From Pseudomonas izuensis (lineage in GTDB: Bacteria > Pseudomonadota > Gammaproteobacteria > Pseudomonadales > Pseudomonadaceae), in the NCBI RefSeq assembly GCF_009861505.1, contig NZ_WTFT01000004.1:142822-206821 (forward strand): 64,000 nucleotides of DNA, in the 5' to 3' direction. Positions within the stretch are counted from its first letter, which is position 1; every line of letters begins with the position of its first letter. The notes under the pieces are model-generated. The model was not told the DNA's origin. It ran no database searches and saw only the letters and a program-made list of their open reading frames with translations. Positions 8,646-18,564 of the stretch are shown here, one piece after another. Position numbers and translations under genes: made by a program.

Positions 8646-11600
8646 ATGTCAAGCCTGCGCACTTTTTTCGTCCTGGTCCTGTTGGGCCTGAGTCTCTCCG
8701 TCGGCACGCTGCAAGCCGCCGAACCACCCACCCGCGAAACCGTGCAGGCGAGCCTGGACAAGATCGCCGACCGCAAATTGCCGGAGGCGGATCAAAAGGC
8801 CCTGCAATCGGTCCTGCAAGCCACGCTGACACAGCTCAACAACCGGCGTGATTACGAGCAAAAGCTCAGCGACCTCAAGCAGCGCCTGGCCACAGCCCCC
8901 AAGCAAACCGTCGAGAACCAGCGCGAGCTGACGCGTCTCAAGGCCAGCAGCGAGGTGCCGGTCGCGCAACGCTTCACCAAAGAGTCGATCCAGCAGCTTG
9001 AGCAAATGCTCACCGAGCGTTCAACTCAGCAAAGCGATCTGCAAAAGGCCCTGGCCGACGCCAATAGCCTGATCATTACCGCCCAGACCCGCCCGGAGCG
9101 CGCCCAGGCGGAAATCTCCACCAGCCAGACGCGCATCCAGCAGATCAACAATATCCTCAAGGCCGGCAAGGACAGCGGCAAGACCTTGAGCGCCGAGCAG
9201 CGCGACCAGCTCAACGCCGAACTGTCGGCCCTCAACGCCCTGATCCCGCTGCGTCGCCAGGAACTGGCCGGCAACACCCAGTTGCAAGACCTGGGCAACA
9301 GTCAGCATGACTTGTTAACGGAAAAGTCCGATCGCCTGGACCGTGAAATCCAGGAAATGCAAAACCTGATCAACCAGAAACGCCTGGCTCAATCCCAGGA
9401 GACGGTGACGCAGCAGTCCATCGAAGCGCAAAAGGCCGGTGGCAGCAGCCTGTTGGCCACCGAAAGCGCGGCCAACCTGAAGCTCTCTGACTATCTGCTC
9501 AAAAGCACTGACCGCCTCAACGAGGTCACCCAGCAGAACCTGCAGACCAAGCAACAACTGGACAGCGTGACCCAGAGTGATGCGGCCCTGGACGAGCAGA
9601 TCAATGTGCTCAAGGGCAGCCTGCTGCTCTCGAAGATTCTCTACAAACAGAAACAGGCCTTGCCGCGCCTCAGGGTCGACCGAGACCTGGCCGACCAGAT
9701 CGCCGACATCCGCCTGTATCAGTTCGAAGTCAGCCAGCAACGGGAGCTGCTCAGCAACCCGGCCACCTACGTCGACAACCTGCTGTCGGCTCAACCGCCC
9801 GAGCAAGTCACCCCGCAACTGCGCAAAAGCCTGCTGGAACTGGCCACCACTCGGGCGGATCTGCTGGAGCGGTTGAACCGCGAACTGAGTGCCGTACTCA
9901 ACGAATCCATCACCCTGCAACTGAACCAGAAGCAACTGCTCAGTACCGCGCAAAGCCTGCGGGCAACGCTCGACGAACAGATGTTCTGGATTCCCAGCAA
10001 CAAGCCGCTGGATCTGGAATGGATACGCGGCACACCGGATCGCCTGAAACGTCAGATCGATGCGCTTCCCCTGGCCTCCAGCCTGAGCGAACTGATTGAT
10101 GGCCTGACCCAGCGACCGTTGCTGTTCCTGCCGCTGGCGCTGCTGATCGGTGCCCTGCTGTGGCGTCGCAAGAACCTGTATGCAAGGTTGAACAAGGTTC
10201 ACCAGGACATCGGCCACTTCAAGCGCGACAGCCAGTTGCACACCCCGCAGGCGATCTTGATCAACATTCTGCTGGCGATGCCTGTGTCGCTGGGCCTGGC
10301 GTTATGCGGCCTGGCCCTGCAAATCGACGCCCGAGGGCAGAACGCCTATATGGGCTCGGCCTTGCTGCAAATGGCCCAGGCGTGGCTGGTGTTCTACACC
10401 GCCTATCGGGTCCTGGCACCGGGCGGCGTGGCAGAGCTGCATTTCCGCTGGGAAAAACCTCAGGTCGAATTCCTGCGCGGCTGGGTCCGCCGGCTCGGCA
10501 TGGTGGTGATGGCGTTGGTGGCGGTGGTGGCGGTTGCCGAGCTGCAACCGGCGGCCCTGGCCGACGACGTGATGGGTATGCCGGTGGTGCTCACCTGCTA
10601 CGCCTTGATGACCTGGCTGCTCAGCCGCCTGCTGATCAGCAGCCCGACCCACGAACACGCCTCGCTGTTCCGCAAGTCCGTGGCCATCATGTTCACCGCC
10701 CTGCCGGTGGCCCTGTTCGTCGCCGTGTGCTTTGGCTACTACTACACCGCGCTGAAACTCAGCGACCGGTTGATCAACACCCTGTACCTGCTGATGTTCT
10801 GGCTGGTGATCGAAGCCACCTTCGTGCGCGGCCTCAGCGTGGCGGCACGACGCCTGGCCTATCAACGCGCGCTGGCCAAGCGCCAGGCCGCAAAAGAAGC
10901 CGGCGACGGCGAAGCGGTGATCGAAGAACCAACCCTGGATATCGAGAAGGTCAACGAACAGTCCCTGCGCCTGATCCGCCTGGCCCTGCTCGGCGGCTTC
11001 ATGGCAGCGCTGTACTGGGTCTGGGCCGACCTGATCACGGTGTTCTCGTACCTGGACAACATCACCCTCTACGAATACACCAGCGGCACCGGTGCCAACA
11101 TGAGCATGGTACCGATCAGCATCGGCGACATGCTGGGTGCGCTGATCATCATCGGCATCACCTTTGCCCTGGCGCGCAACCTGCCTGGTCTGCTCGAAGT
11201 CTTTGTGCTGTCGAAGCTGAACCTGGCCCAAGGGAGTGCCTACGCCACCACCACGCTGTTGTCCTACGTGATCGCCGGGGTCGGTTTTGTCTCGACGCTC
11301 TCGACCCTCGGCGTCAGCTGGGACAAGTTGCAGTGGCTGGTGGCAGCCCTGTCCGTGGGACTTGGCTTCGGCATGCAAGAGATTTTCGCCAACTTCATCT
11401 CCGGCATCATGATCCTGTTCGAACGCCCGGTTCGGATCGGCGACACCATCACCATCGGCAACCTGTCGGGCACGGTCAGCAAGATCCGTATCCGTGCCAC
11501 GACCATCACCGATTTTGACCGCAAGGACATCATTGTCCCGAACAAGACGTTCATTACCGGACAACTGATCAACTGGTCCCTGACCGATACCATCACCCGC

Positions 11601-11999
11601 GTGACGCTCAAGCTCGGGGTCGATTACGGCTCGGACCTGGACCTGGTGAAGGAACTGCTGCTCAAGGCCGCCCGTGATAACCCGCGCGTCCTGAAAGACC
11701 CGGAACCTCACGTGTATTTCCTGAACTTCGGCGAAAGCACCCTCGACCACGAGCTGCGCATGCATGTGCGTGACCTCGGTGACCGTAACCCCGTGCTCGA
11801 TGAGGTCAACCGCTTCATCAACCGCGAGTTCAAGAAGCAGCACATCAACATCTCGTTCCGGCAGATGGAGGTCTACCTCAAGAACCTTCATGGCCAGGAA
11901 TACAAGATGGTGCCGATCGAGCCGGAAACCAAAACCATCGTGCCACTCAACGATGACAAGCAACCGCCGCTGGCACCGCCTGCCGCCAAACTCGACTAA
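8646..11999 (+). CDS. mscK: Mechanosensitive channel of the MscK (KefA) type
   Basis: A 1117-residue channel with a cleavable signal peptide (residues 1-24, ending LQAA), then a periplasmic coiled-coil region to about residue 480 with many Gln/Leu heptads. A block of TM helices follows (about 490-880), then an MscS core whose pore helix and beta domain include GFGMQEIFANFISG and FERPVRIGDTITIG. It opens under membrane tension and releases solutes during hypo-osmotic shock; MscK is known to be K+ regulated. It starts 35 bases after nhaP2 and could be co-transcribed with it, pairing two potassium/osmotic-stress functions. Confidence 0.92.
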   Translation: MSSLRTFFVLVLLGLSLSVGTLQAAEPPTRETVQASLDKIADRKLPEADQKALQSVLQATLTQLNNRRDYEQKLSDLKQRLATAPKQTVENQRELTRLKASSEVPVAQRFTKESIQQLEQMLTERSTQQSDLQKALADANSLIITAQTRPERAQAEISTSQTRIQQINNILKAGKDSGKTLSAEQRDQLNAELSALNALIPLRRQELAGNTQLQDLGNSQHDLLTEKSDRLDREIQEMQNLINQKRLAQSQETVTQQSIEAQKAGGSSLLATESAANLKLSDYLLKSTDRLNEVTQQNLQTKQQLDSVTQSDAALDEQINVLKGSLLLSKILYKQKQALPRLRVDRDLADQIADIRLYQFEVSQQRELLSNPATYVDNLLSAQPPEQVTPQLRKSLLELATTRADLLERLNRELSAVLNESITLQLNQKQLLSTAQSLRATLDEQMFWIPSNKPLDLEWIRGTPDRLKRQIDALPLASSLSELIDGLTQRPLLFLPLALLIGALLWRRKNLYARLNKVHQDIGHFKRDSQLHTPQAILINILLAMPVSLGLALCGLALQIDARGQNAYMGSALLQMAQAWLVFYTAYRVLAPGGVAELHFRWEKPQVEFLRGWVRRLGMVVMALVAVVAVAELQPAALADDVMGMPVVLTCYALMTWLLSRLLISSPTHEHASLFRKSVAIMFTALPVALFVAVCFGYYYTALKLSDRLINTLYLLMFWLVIEATFVRGLSVAARRLAYQRALAKRQAAKEAGDGEAVIEEPTLDIEKVNEQSLRLIRLALLGGFMAALYWVWADLITVFSYLDNITLYEYTSGTGANMSMVPISIGDMLGALIIIGITFALARNLPGLLEVFVLSKLNLAQGSAYATTTLLSYVIAGVGFVSTLSTLGVSWDKLQWLVAALSVGLGFGMQEIFANFISGIMILFERPVRIGDTITIGNLSGTVSKIRIRATTITDFDRKDIIVPNKTFITGQLINWSLTDTITRVTLKLGVDYGSDLDLVKELLLKAARDNPRVLKDPEPHVYFLNFGESTLDHELRMHVRDLGDRNPVLDEVNRFINREFKKQHINISFRQMEVYLKNLHGQEYKMVPIEPETKTIVPLNDDKQPPLAPPAAKLD

Positions 12000-13511
<1,512 letters not shown>

Positions 13512-13517
13512 GGCGGG

Positions 13518-14090
13518 CTAGATAAAGGTTTCCACCGACGTTCCGAAGCGCTCGGCCAGCCAGCGGATCTGCCGCAGGTTGAGCTGGCGCTTGCCGCTAA
13601 GAATCTCTGAGACAACTGATTGGGTACCCACACCGGGCAGGTCACTCTGAGTCAGCCCGTGTTCTCGCATCAGGTAGCCCAGAACATCAACACCACTGGC
13701 TTCTGCCATAGGGTGATGCTTGTGATCCCAATCCTCGATCCAGTCTCCAATGATGTCTACAAGACTCATCAGAGGATGCGATTCGTCATCGCCGGTTATC
13801 TCGAGTAACTCGTCGAGTGCCAGCACCAGCGCGTCATAGTCGTCTTCGTTTTTTGGTTTGCGTAGCAAAGGCGAGACGAACTCCCAATGCTCAACTGCAT
13901 TTTTCATAACATCGGGGCAAAGCCTGGCTTGCCACACTTGCTTTCCCTTTTTCTGATCACACCAAACATCCTCACGCCCAACAAAACCTCCCTCGTCTAC
14001 GACAATGGGTTGAGCATTCACAACTGCGACACATTCAGCGTCACCAAGAAGCTCTGAAAGCGAATAGCGCTTATTGGCTCTTGCAGTCAT
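13518..14090 (-). CDS. HigA/XRE-type helix-turn-helix protein with N-terminal extension, no toxin partner
   Basis: The C-terminal 130 residues match the HigA-like antitoxin group (COG5499 type): an acidic helical segment followed by an HTH (VLGYLMREHGLTQSDLPGVG...VVSEILSGKRQLNLRQIRWLAERFGTS). The first 61 residues are not part of that family. An internal ATG at 13907 (MKNAVEHWEF) would give a normal-length antitoxin of 129 residues, but neither start has a good ribosome site. No RelE/HigB-like toxin is readable in the 207 bp upstream or elsewhere nearby. The local sequence is less G+C rich than its neighbours, suggesting acquisition. The regulator call is safe; its start and role are uncertain. 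Confidence 0.65.
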   Translation of the reverse strand: MTARANKRYSLSELLGDAECVAVVNAQPIVVDEGGFVGREDVWCDQKKGKQVWQARLCPDVMKNAVEHWEFVSPLLRKPKNEDDYDALVLALDELLEITGDDESHPLMSLVDIIGDWIEDWDHKHHPMAEASGVDVLGYLMREHGLTQSDLPGVGTQSVVSEILSGKRQLNLRQIRWLAERFGTSVETFI

Positions 14091-14297
14091 TGGCTACGAG
14101 TTCCATAGGAGTAAAACGTCGGTTCTAGTGTTGCAGAACATTAGAAGCCGATTTCTCATTAGCCAATCAGTCGTAGCAGCAATACGCGTAGGCCTTCTCC
14201 GCAACTAGAGAAGGCAATGACTTACAACCTTTTCCTTGATTAAAGCCACCTTCGAACCCAGATCAGTGTCGTATTCTGCCTAATTGAGATCCAACTC

Positions 14298-14732
14298 ATG
14301 ACCGACCCACTCCTCATCCCCTGCCCCCACTGCAACGGCCTCAACCGCATCCCGGCAGAACGCCTGAACGACCATCCAAAATGCGGTCGCTGCAAGTCCG
14401 AGGTCCTGCTGAACAAATCCTTCGAACTGAAGCAAGGCGATTACGCCAGCCAGATCAAGGGCGATCTGCCGCTGCTGGTGGACGTGTGGGCGGACTGGTG
14501 TGGGCCGTGCAAGTCGTTTGCGCCGGTGTTCGAGCAGGCGGCCGGGCAATTGGCGGGCAAGTGCCGGTTGGCCAAGCTGGACAGCGAGGCTAATCAGCAG
14601 CTGTCGGCGCAATTGGGGATTCGTTCGATTCCGAGCCTGATTCTGTTCAAGAACGGCCGGGAAGTCGCGCGCCAGAGCGGGGCTTTTCCTTTGCCGCAGT
14701 TGATGAGTTGGTTGCGTAGCCAGGGGATCTGA
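14298..14732 (+). CDS. trxC: Thioredoxin 2 with N-terminal zinc finger
   Basis: A cytoplasmic disulfide reductase of 144 residues. The N-terminal zinc ribbon is CPHC...CGRC (Cys9, Cys12 and the pair near 29-32), followed by a thioredoxin fold with the WCGPC active site at about residues 67-71 and the cis-proline region IRSIPS. This two-domain arrangement defines TrxC, usually induced by oxidative stress. It follows a 200-bp A+T-richer gap and is followed by a REP doublet. It is convergent with the ParA-type gene. Confidence 0.95.
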   Translation: MTDPLLIPCPHCNGLNRIPAERLNDHPKCGRCKSEVLLNKSFELKQGDYASQIKGDLPLLVDVWADWCGPCKSFAPVFEQAAGQLAGKCRLAKLDSEANQQLSAQLGIRSIPSLILFKNGREVARQSGAFPLPQLMSWLRSQGI

Positions 14733-14750
14733 CGGCCGCGTCGATCAAAA

Positions 14751-14840
14751 TGTGGGAGCGAGCCTGCTCGCGATGAGGGCCTCATATTCAACATTTCTGT
14801 TGATCGGTCTACCGCTTTCGCGAGCAGGCTCGCTCCCACA
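14751..14840. repeat. REP doublet between convergent trxC and parA-like genes
   Basis: TGTGGGAGCGAGCCTGCTCGCGA (as two short parts, 14751-14773) is mirrored exactly at 14818-14840. It lies between two convergent stops, where a bidirectional terminator would be expected. Confidence 0.88.
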
Positions 14841-14866
14841 TTGATGGATGGTGCCAGTAGCAGGAA

Positions 14867-15637
14867 TCAGGCGTTTTCCAGCAGGTTATGCAACTCGACG
14901 AACTGTTGCGTCAGCTTGTGCCGCGGGTCGAGATGGATCAGCGGTGTATTGGCCTGGTGGGATTCGCGCATGCGTACCGAACTGCCCAGGTACACCGGTA
15001 GCACCGGCAAGCCTTCGGCAATCAATTCGTCGAGCATTTGCTGGGGCAGGCTGGCGCGGGCCTGGAACTGGTTGACCACGATACCTTCGACTTCCAGCCC
15101 TTCGTTGTGGTCGTCCTTCAATTCTTCGATTTCCGCCAACAGGCCATAAAGCGCCTGGCGCGAGAAACTGTCGCAATCAAAAGGAATCAGTACACGATCG
15201 GCAGCGATCAGCGCCGAAACCGCATAAAAATTCAGTGCTGGCGGTGTATCGAGGTAAATCCGGTCGTAATCTGCGTCAAGCTCTTCCAACAACTTACGTA
15301 GCTTGTTGATTTTATGCTTGGCTTCAAGCTTGGGCTGCAAGTCCGCCAGTTCGGCCGTGGCGGTGATGACATGGAGGTTGTCGAACGGGGTTTCGTAAAT
15401 ATCGACCTTGCTCTTCTTCGCAAATGGCCCGGAAGACAAGGTTTGCTTGAAGAAATCGGCAATACCCATCGGAATGTCATTGCCGGTGAGTCCCGTCAGG
15501 TATTGAGTGGAGTTGGCCTGGGCATCGAGATCCACCAACAGGGTGCGATAACCCTCGGTGGCGCTGACCGCCGCCAGATTGCAGGCAATACTGGACTTGC
15601 CCACGCCACCTTTCTGATTGAACACCACACGCCGCAT
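14867..15637 (-). CDS. ParA-family ATPase (solitary)
   Basis: A 256-residue deviant-Walker ATPase. The N-terminus has KGGVGKSS (Walker A, about residues 8-15), DLDAQANST (A' motif) and YDRIYLDTPPALN (Walker B region). Such proteins position DNA, chemoreceptor arrays or other cargo on the nucleoid. I chose the ATG at 15637 because GGAGG lies just upstream; a start at 15688 would add 17 unsupported residues. No parB or parS-like partner lies next to it, so it is probably one of the orphan ParA proteins rather than the chromosome segregation gene. The cargo cannot be inferred. Confidence 0.88.
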   Translation of the reverse strand: MRRVVFNQKGGVGKSSIACNLAAVSATEGYRTLLVDLDAQANSTQYLTGLTGNDIPMGIADFFKQTLSSGPFAKKSKVDIYETPFDNLHVITATAELADLQPKLEAKHKINKLRKLLEELDADYDRIYLDTPPALNFYAVSALIAADRVLIPFDCDSFSRQALYGLLAEIEELKDDHNEGLEVEGIVVNQFQARASLPQQMLDELIAEGLPVLPVYLGSSVRMRESHQANTPLIHLDPRHKLTQQFVELHNLLENA

Positions 15638-15875
15638 GTCAAAACCTCCGTGTATCAAAGAATGACCGAGTGTAGTGGTCCACGGCATGGCTTAGCTACC
15701 TCCCTGACAGAGGGACTACGCGGTCATCGGCAATCTCCCGCCAGAAAAGCGGCAAACGCGGGCGTGAACAGTCACCAGAGCCGACAGACGGGGCGCTAGC
15801 ATTGTGAATAATTTTCAAACGCGCAGTTTTCACCCACTAACCGGCCCATCGCGCTGTGCAAAATGTAACCAGCAT

Positions 15876-15904
15876 TTGCTACACGTTCGCGGCACCGGGA
15901 TAAT
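15876..15904 (+). promoter_or_regulatory. Candidate promoter of the aryl polyene operon
   Basis: TTGCTA (15876-15881), a 17-bp spacer, then GATAAT (15899-15904). This predicts a start near 15911 and a leader of about 80 nt before the first gene at 15992. It is the best sigma-70 match in the gap; operator sites were not recognised. Confidence 0.45.
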
Positions 15905-15935
15905 GCGCACCACTCGGCGCCAGGCGCCACGTAGA

Positions 15936-15961
15936 GTGAGTCGTGGTTTTCTACCACTCAC
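15936..15961 (+). promoter_or_regulatory. Leader hairpin before the aryl polyene operon
   Basis: GTGA and GTGG on the left pair with CCAC and TCAC on the right around a TTTTCTA loop, with a 3-nt bulge on the left. It would lie in the 5' leader, about 30 nt before the first start codon. No T-run follows, so it is not an obvious terminator. Confidence 0.35.
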
Positions 15962-15991
15962 CGCGTCAAGAAGCCCGCAGGGGCGGGATGA

Positions 15992-16717
15992 ATGTCTGTG
16001 ATCAATTTCAACATCGCCCAGTGGCGCGCGTGGGCCCCGGGGCTCGAAAGCGTGGACGATTGGCAAGCCTGGAGCCGACAACCGGTCGTGCTGCCGGTCA
16101 GCGATGCCGCTCCCGACGTGTCGTTCCTGCCCGCCATGCAACGCCGACGCCTCAGTCGCCTGGCGCGAATGGCGTTCAGTGTCGGCTGGCCCCTGGCCGA
16201 AGGTCGTGAGGATTTGCCGCTGGTGTTTGTTTCCCGTCACGGTGAAACGCCACGCACCTTCGACATTCTTAGCGATCTGGCCGCCGATCAGCCGCTGTCG
16301 CCGACACAGTTCAGCCTGTCGGTGCATAACGCGATCATCGGCCTGTGGTCGATCATGCGCGGTGAAACCAGCGAAATGACGGCGCTCGCCTCTGCCGGTG
16401 ACGGTCTTGAACACGGCATGCTGGAAGCGGCGGCCCTGCTCGATGAAGGTGCGCCCGCGGTATTGCTGGTGGTGACCGAGGACCAGCCGCCCGAGGCTTA
16501 CTCGACCTGGATCGACGATGTACCTTTTCCTTATGCCGTCGGCCTGCTGATCACACCCGGCAATGACTGGCAGCTGTCGCTGAACAGCCCCGCGGATGCG
16601 TTGTCCAAACCCCGTTGGCCGCACGCGCTGAATCTGTTGCGTACATTGCTTGGCCAGCAAACCACCTGCCAACATGCCTGGAAAAATCGTGTATGGACCT
16701 GGCAACGCAACCCGTGA
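15992..16717 (+). CDS. Beta-ketoacyl synthase-like chain length factor of the aryl polyene pathway
   Basis: A 241-residue protein of the ketosynthase-like N-terminal family typical of APE gene clusters (ApeC-type). It keeps the thiolase-like core (PLVFVSRHGETPRTFDIL, SLSVHNAIIGLWSI) but has Ala/Asn-rich sequence where active ketosynthases have the nucleophilic Cys. It should therefore act as a catalytically silent partner that sets polyene chain length in a heterodimer. It is the first gene of the operon, with GGGA before ATG 15992, and it overlaps the next gene by 25 bp. The family is known from APE systems; its exact partner here is inferred to be one of the two downstream ketosynthases. 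Confidence 0.85.
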   Translation: MSVINFNIAQWRAWAPGLESVDDWQAWSRQPVVLPVSDAAPDVSFLPAMQRRRLSRLARMAFSVGWPLAEGREDLPLVFVSRHGETPRTFDILSDLAADQPLSPTQFSLSVHNAIIGLWSIMRGETSEMTALASAGDGLEHGMLEAAALLDEGAPAVLLVVTEDQPPEAYSTWIDDVPFPYAVGLLITPGNDWQLSLNSPADALSKPRWPHALNLLRTLLGQQTTCQHAWKNRVWTWQRNP

Positions 16718-17505
16718 CCGAAAAGAACCGCGACGCCTATTACTGGCGCCTGCTGGCCACCGCCGCGAGCTTTGCCCTGTTCGGGCTGGGCGGGCTTTGC
16801 CTGCGCCTGGTGGTTTTCCCGCTGCTGGGTTGCCTGCCGGGCGATGCCCAGACCCATCGGCTGCGCGCGCGGCAAACCGTCAGTCGCTGCTTCTGGTTTT
16901 TTGTCCGGTTCATGGCACGCGCCGGTGTGCTGACCTACGACATCCAGGGCGCGGAAAAACTTGGACGGCCCGGGCAAATGATCGTCGCCAATCACCCGTC
17001 GCTGATCGATGTGGTGTTCCTGATCGGCCTGGTGCGCCACGCCAACTGCGTGGTCAAGCAAAGCCTCTGGGAAAACCCGTTCACCCGCGCGCCCCTGCGC
17101 CGTACCGAATACATCAGCAACGACGGCAGCATGGACATGCTCGATGCCGCCGCCGATGCACTGAAAAGCGGCCAGACCCTGATCATCTTTCCCGAAGGCA
17201 CCCGCACCCAACCGGGCCAGGCCCCAGCCTTTCATCGGGGGGGTGCGGCAATTGCCGTGCGGGGTGCGAAAATCCTCACCCCGGTGGTCATCAAGGTCAG
17301 TCCGACGACATTGACCAAGGCCGAGCCCTGGTATCGGATCCCCAAACGCCGCGTGCACTTCAGTTTCCGTGTCGGCGCCGATATAGACCCACAGGCCTTC
17401 GCCGCGCTGGGCCCGGCCCCTCAGGCCTCGCGCAAGCTCAACGATCATTTGCATTCTTACTTCATCAAGGAGCTCGCCGAAGATGAGCGATCTGAACACC
17501 GATAG
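16693..17505 (+). CDS. 1-acyl-glycerol-3-phosphate acyltransferase-like protein (PlsC family)
   Basis: A membrane-anchored acyltransferase of 270 residues. A hydrophobic segment at about 20-50 precedes the catalytic HX4D box (HPSLID, His101 to Asp106) and the substrate box FPEGTR (166-171). In APE operons this type is thought to help attach the polyene to a lipid or glycan anchor in the membrane. The start at ATG 16693 lies inside the previous gene with GGA about 10 bases upstream; a longer frame exists but would overlap by over 100 bp. It overlaps the first carrier protein gene by 23 bp. Its acceptor is unknown. Confidence 0.88.
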   Translation: MDLATQPVTEKNRDAYYWRLLATAASFALFGLGGLCLRLVVFPLLGCLPGDAQTHRLRARQTVSRCFWFFVRFMARAGVLTYDIQGAEKLGRPGQMIVANHPSLIDVVFLIGLVRHANCVVKQSLWENPFTRAPLRRTEYISNDGSMDMLDAAADALKSGQTLIIFPEGTRTQPGQAPAFHRGGAAIAVRGAKILTPVVIKVSPTTLTKAEPWYRIPKRRVHFSFRVGADIDPQAFAALGPAPQASRKLNDHLHSYFIKELAEDERSEHR

Positions 17506-17758
17506 CCTGAACCGGGACATCAAAGAGTTGATCATCGAAGCCCTCGGCCTCGAAGACATCAGCGCCGAAGACATTGGCGACCAACAGACACTGTTCGGCG
17601 AAGGCCTGGGCCTGGACTCGGTTGACGCGCTGGAACTCGGCCTGGCCATTCAGAAAAAGTACGGCATCAAAATCGACGCCGACGCCAAGGACACTCGTAA
17701 TCACTTCAGCAACGTGGCAAGCCTCGCGGCGTTCGTCACTGCAAAACAGGCAGCTTGA
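17483..17758 (+). CDS. Acyl carrier protein 1
   Basis: A 91-residue phosphopantetheine carrier with the attachment motif GLDSVDALEL (Ser46). It should carry the aryl starter or growing polyene as a thioester in the cytoplasm. It starts inside the acyltransferase gene and is followed after 9 bp by a second carrier. The two carriers differ around the serine (LDS versus IDS), which suggests separate partners for starter loading and elongation, as in other APE clusters. Confidence 0.92.
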   Translation: MSDLNTDSLNRDIKELIIEALGLEDISAEDIGDQQTLFGEGLGLDSVDALELGLAIQKKYGIKIDADAKDTRNHFSNVASLAAFVTAKQAA

Positions 17759-17767
17759 GACCGGACC

Positions 17768-18022
17768 ATGCAAACTCGTGACGACATTTTCAACACTCTG
17801 CGCGATGCCCTGGTCGAGCTGTTCGAACTGGACCCCAAACGGGTGAGCCTCGAATCCAACCTGTACCAGGACCTGGAAATCGACAGCATTGACGCGGTCG
17901 ACCTGATCGATCACATCAAACGTCAGACCGGCAAGAAAATCGCCGCCGAGGAATTCAAATCGGTGCGCACTGTCAGTGACGTGGTCGAGGCGGTCTATCG
18001 CCTGGTTCAACCGGCCGCATGA
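17768..18022 (+). CDS. Acyl carrier protein 2
   Basis: An 84-residue carrier protein with phosphopantetheine site DSIDAVDL (Ser40) and the usual four-helix acidic profile. It is the second of two adjacent carrier genes in the operon. Its stop overlaps the start of the membrane protein gene (ATGA at 18019-18022). Which carrier loads the starter cannot be decided from sequence alone. Confidence 0.92.
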   Translation: MQTRDDIFNTLRDALVELFELDPKRVSLESNLYQDLEIDSIDAVDLIDHIKRQTGKKIAAEEFKSVRTVSDVVEAVYRLVQPAA

Positions 18023-18564
18023 GCCGACTGATCGGCCTCGGCCTGCTGCTGGCAGGCCTGCTGTACCCCTTCGCGGTGTATTTCGGCATGGAACATTTTG
18101 CGCCATGGCAGTTCGGTTTGCTGCTGGGCAGTCTGTGGCTGGCGCGGGCGCTGACCGGACGGCGGCGACCGGGCAGCCTGTGGATGGCCACGGTGGCCAT
18201 CGTGTTCTGCCTGTTGCTGGCACTGTTCGACAGCCCTGCGTTATTGCGCTGGTACCCGGTATTGATCAGCGGCTTCATGCTGGTGCTGTTCGGGTCGAGT
18301 CTGATTTACGGTCCACCGATCGTCGAGCGCCTGGCCCAACTGCGTGAGGGGCATCTACCCGTCGAAGGCATTCGCTACACCCGCCAGGTCACCATCGCCT
18401 GGAGTGTTTTTTTTCTCTGCAACGGTTTGTGCGCCGCCGCCCTGACGCTTTGGGCGCCGCTGAGCTGGTGGACGTTGTACACCGGCCTGATTTCCTACGG
18501 ATTGATAGGCCTGATGTTTGCCATTGAATGGCTCATACGACAACGGGTACGAGGCCACTCATGA
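18019..18564 (+). CDS. Integral membrane protein of aryl polyene clusters (COG4648-like)
   Basis: A 181-residue protein with about five to six hydrophobic helices (for example GLGLLLAGLLYPFAVYFGM and a central VAIVFCLLLALF) and short basic loops. It has no enzymatic motif. Proteins of this kind are conserved in APE operons, where their role is unknown; a scaffold or transport role at the inner membrane is possible. It overlaps both neighbours with ATGA junctions. Confidence 0.75.
   Translation: MSRLIGLGLLLAGLLYPFAVYFGMEHFAPWQFGLLLGSLWLARALTGRRRPGSLWMATVAIVFCLLLALFDSPALLRWYPVLISGFMLVLFGSSLIYGPPIVERLAQLREGHLPVEGIRYTRQVTIAWSVFFLCNGLCAAALTLWAPLSWWTLYTGLISYGLIGLMFAIEWLIRQRVRGHS

Larger units (their letters stand above)
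15638..15991. other. Divergent promoter region of the parA-like gene and the aryl polyene operon
   Basis: These 354 bp hold no credible gene. They contain a candidate sigma-70 promoter for the operon (15876-15904), a palindrome GGCGCC-A-GGCGCC just downstream, and a bulged hairpin in the presumed leader (15936-15961). The parA-like Shine-Dalgarno lies at the left end. Confidence 0.6.

Noticed and set aside
14867..15637. Chromosome partition locus parAB
   Set aside because: No parB gene or parS-like site adjoins the ATPase, so it is treated as an orphan ParA protein.
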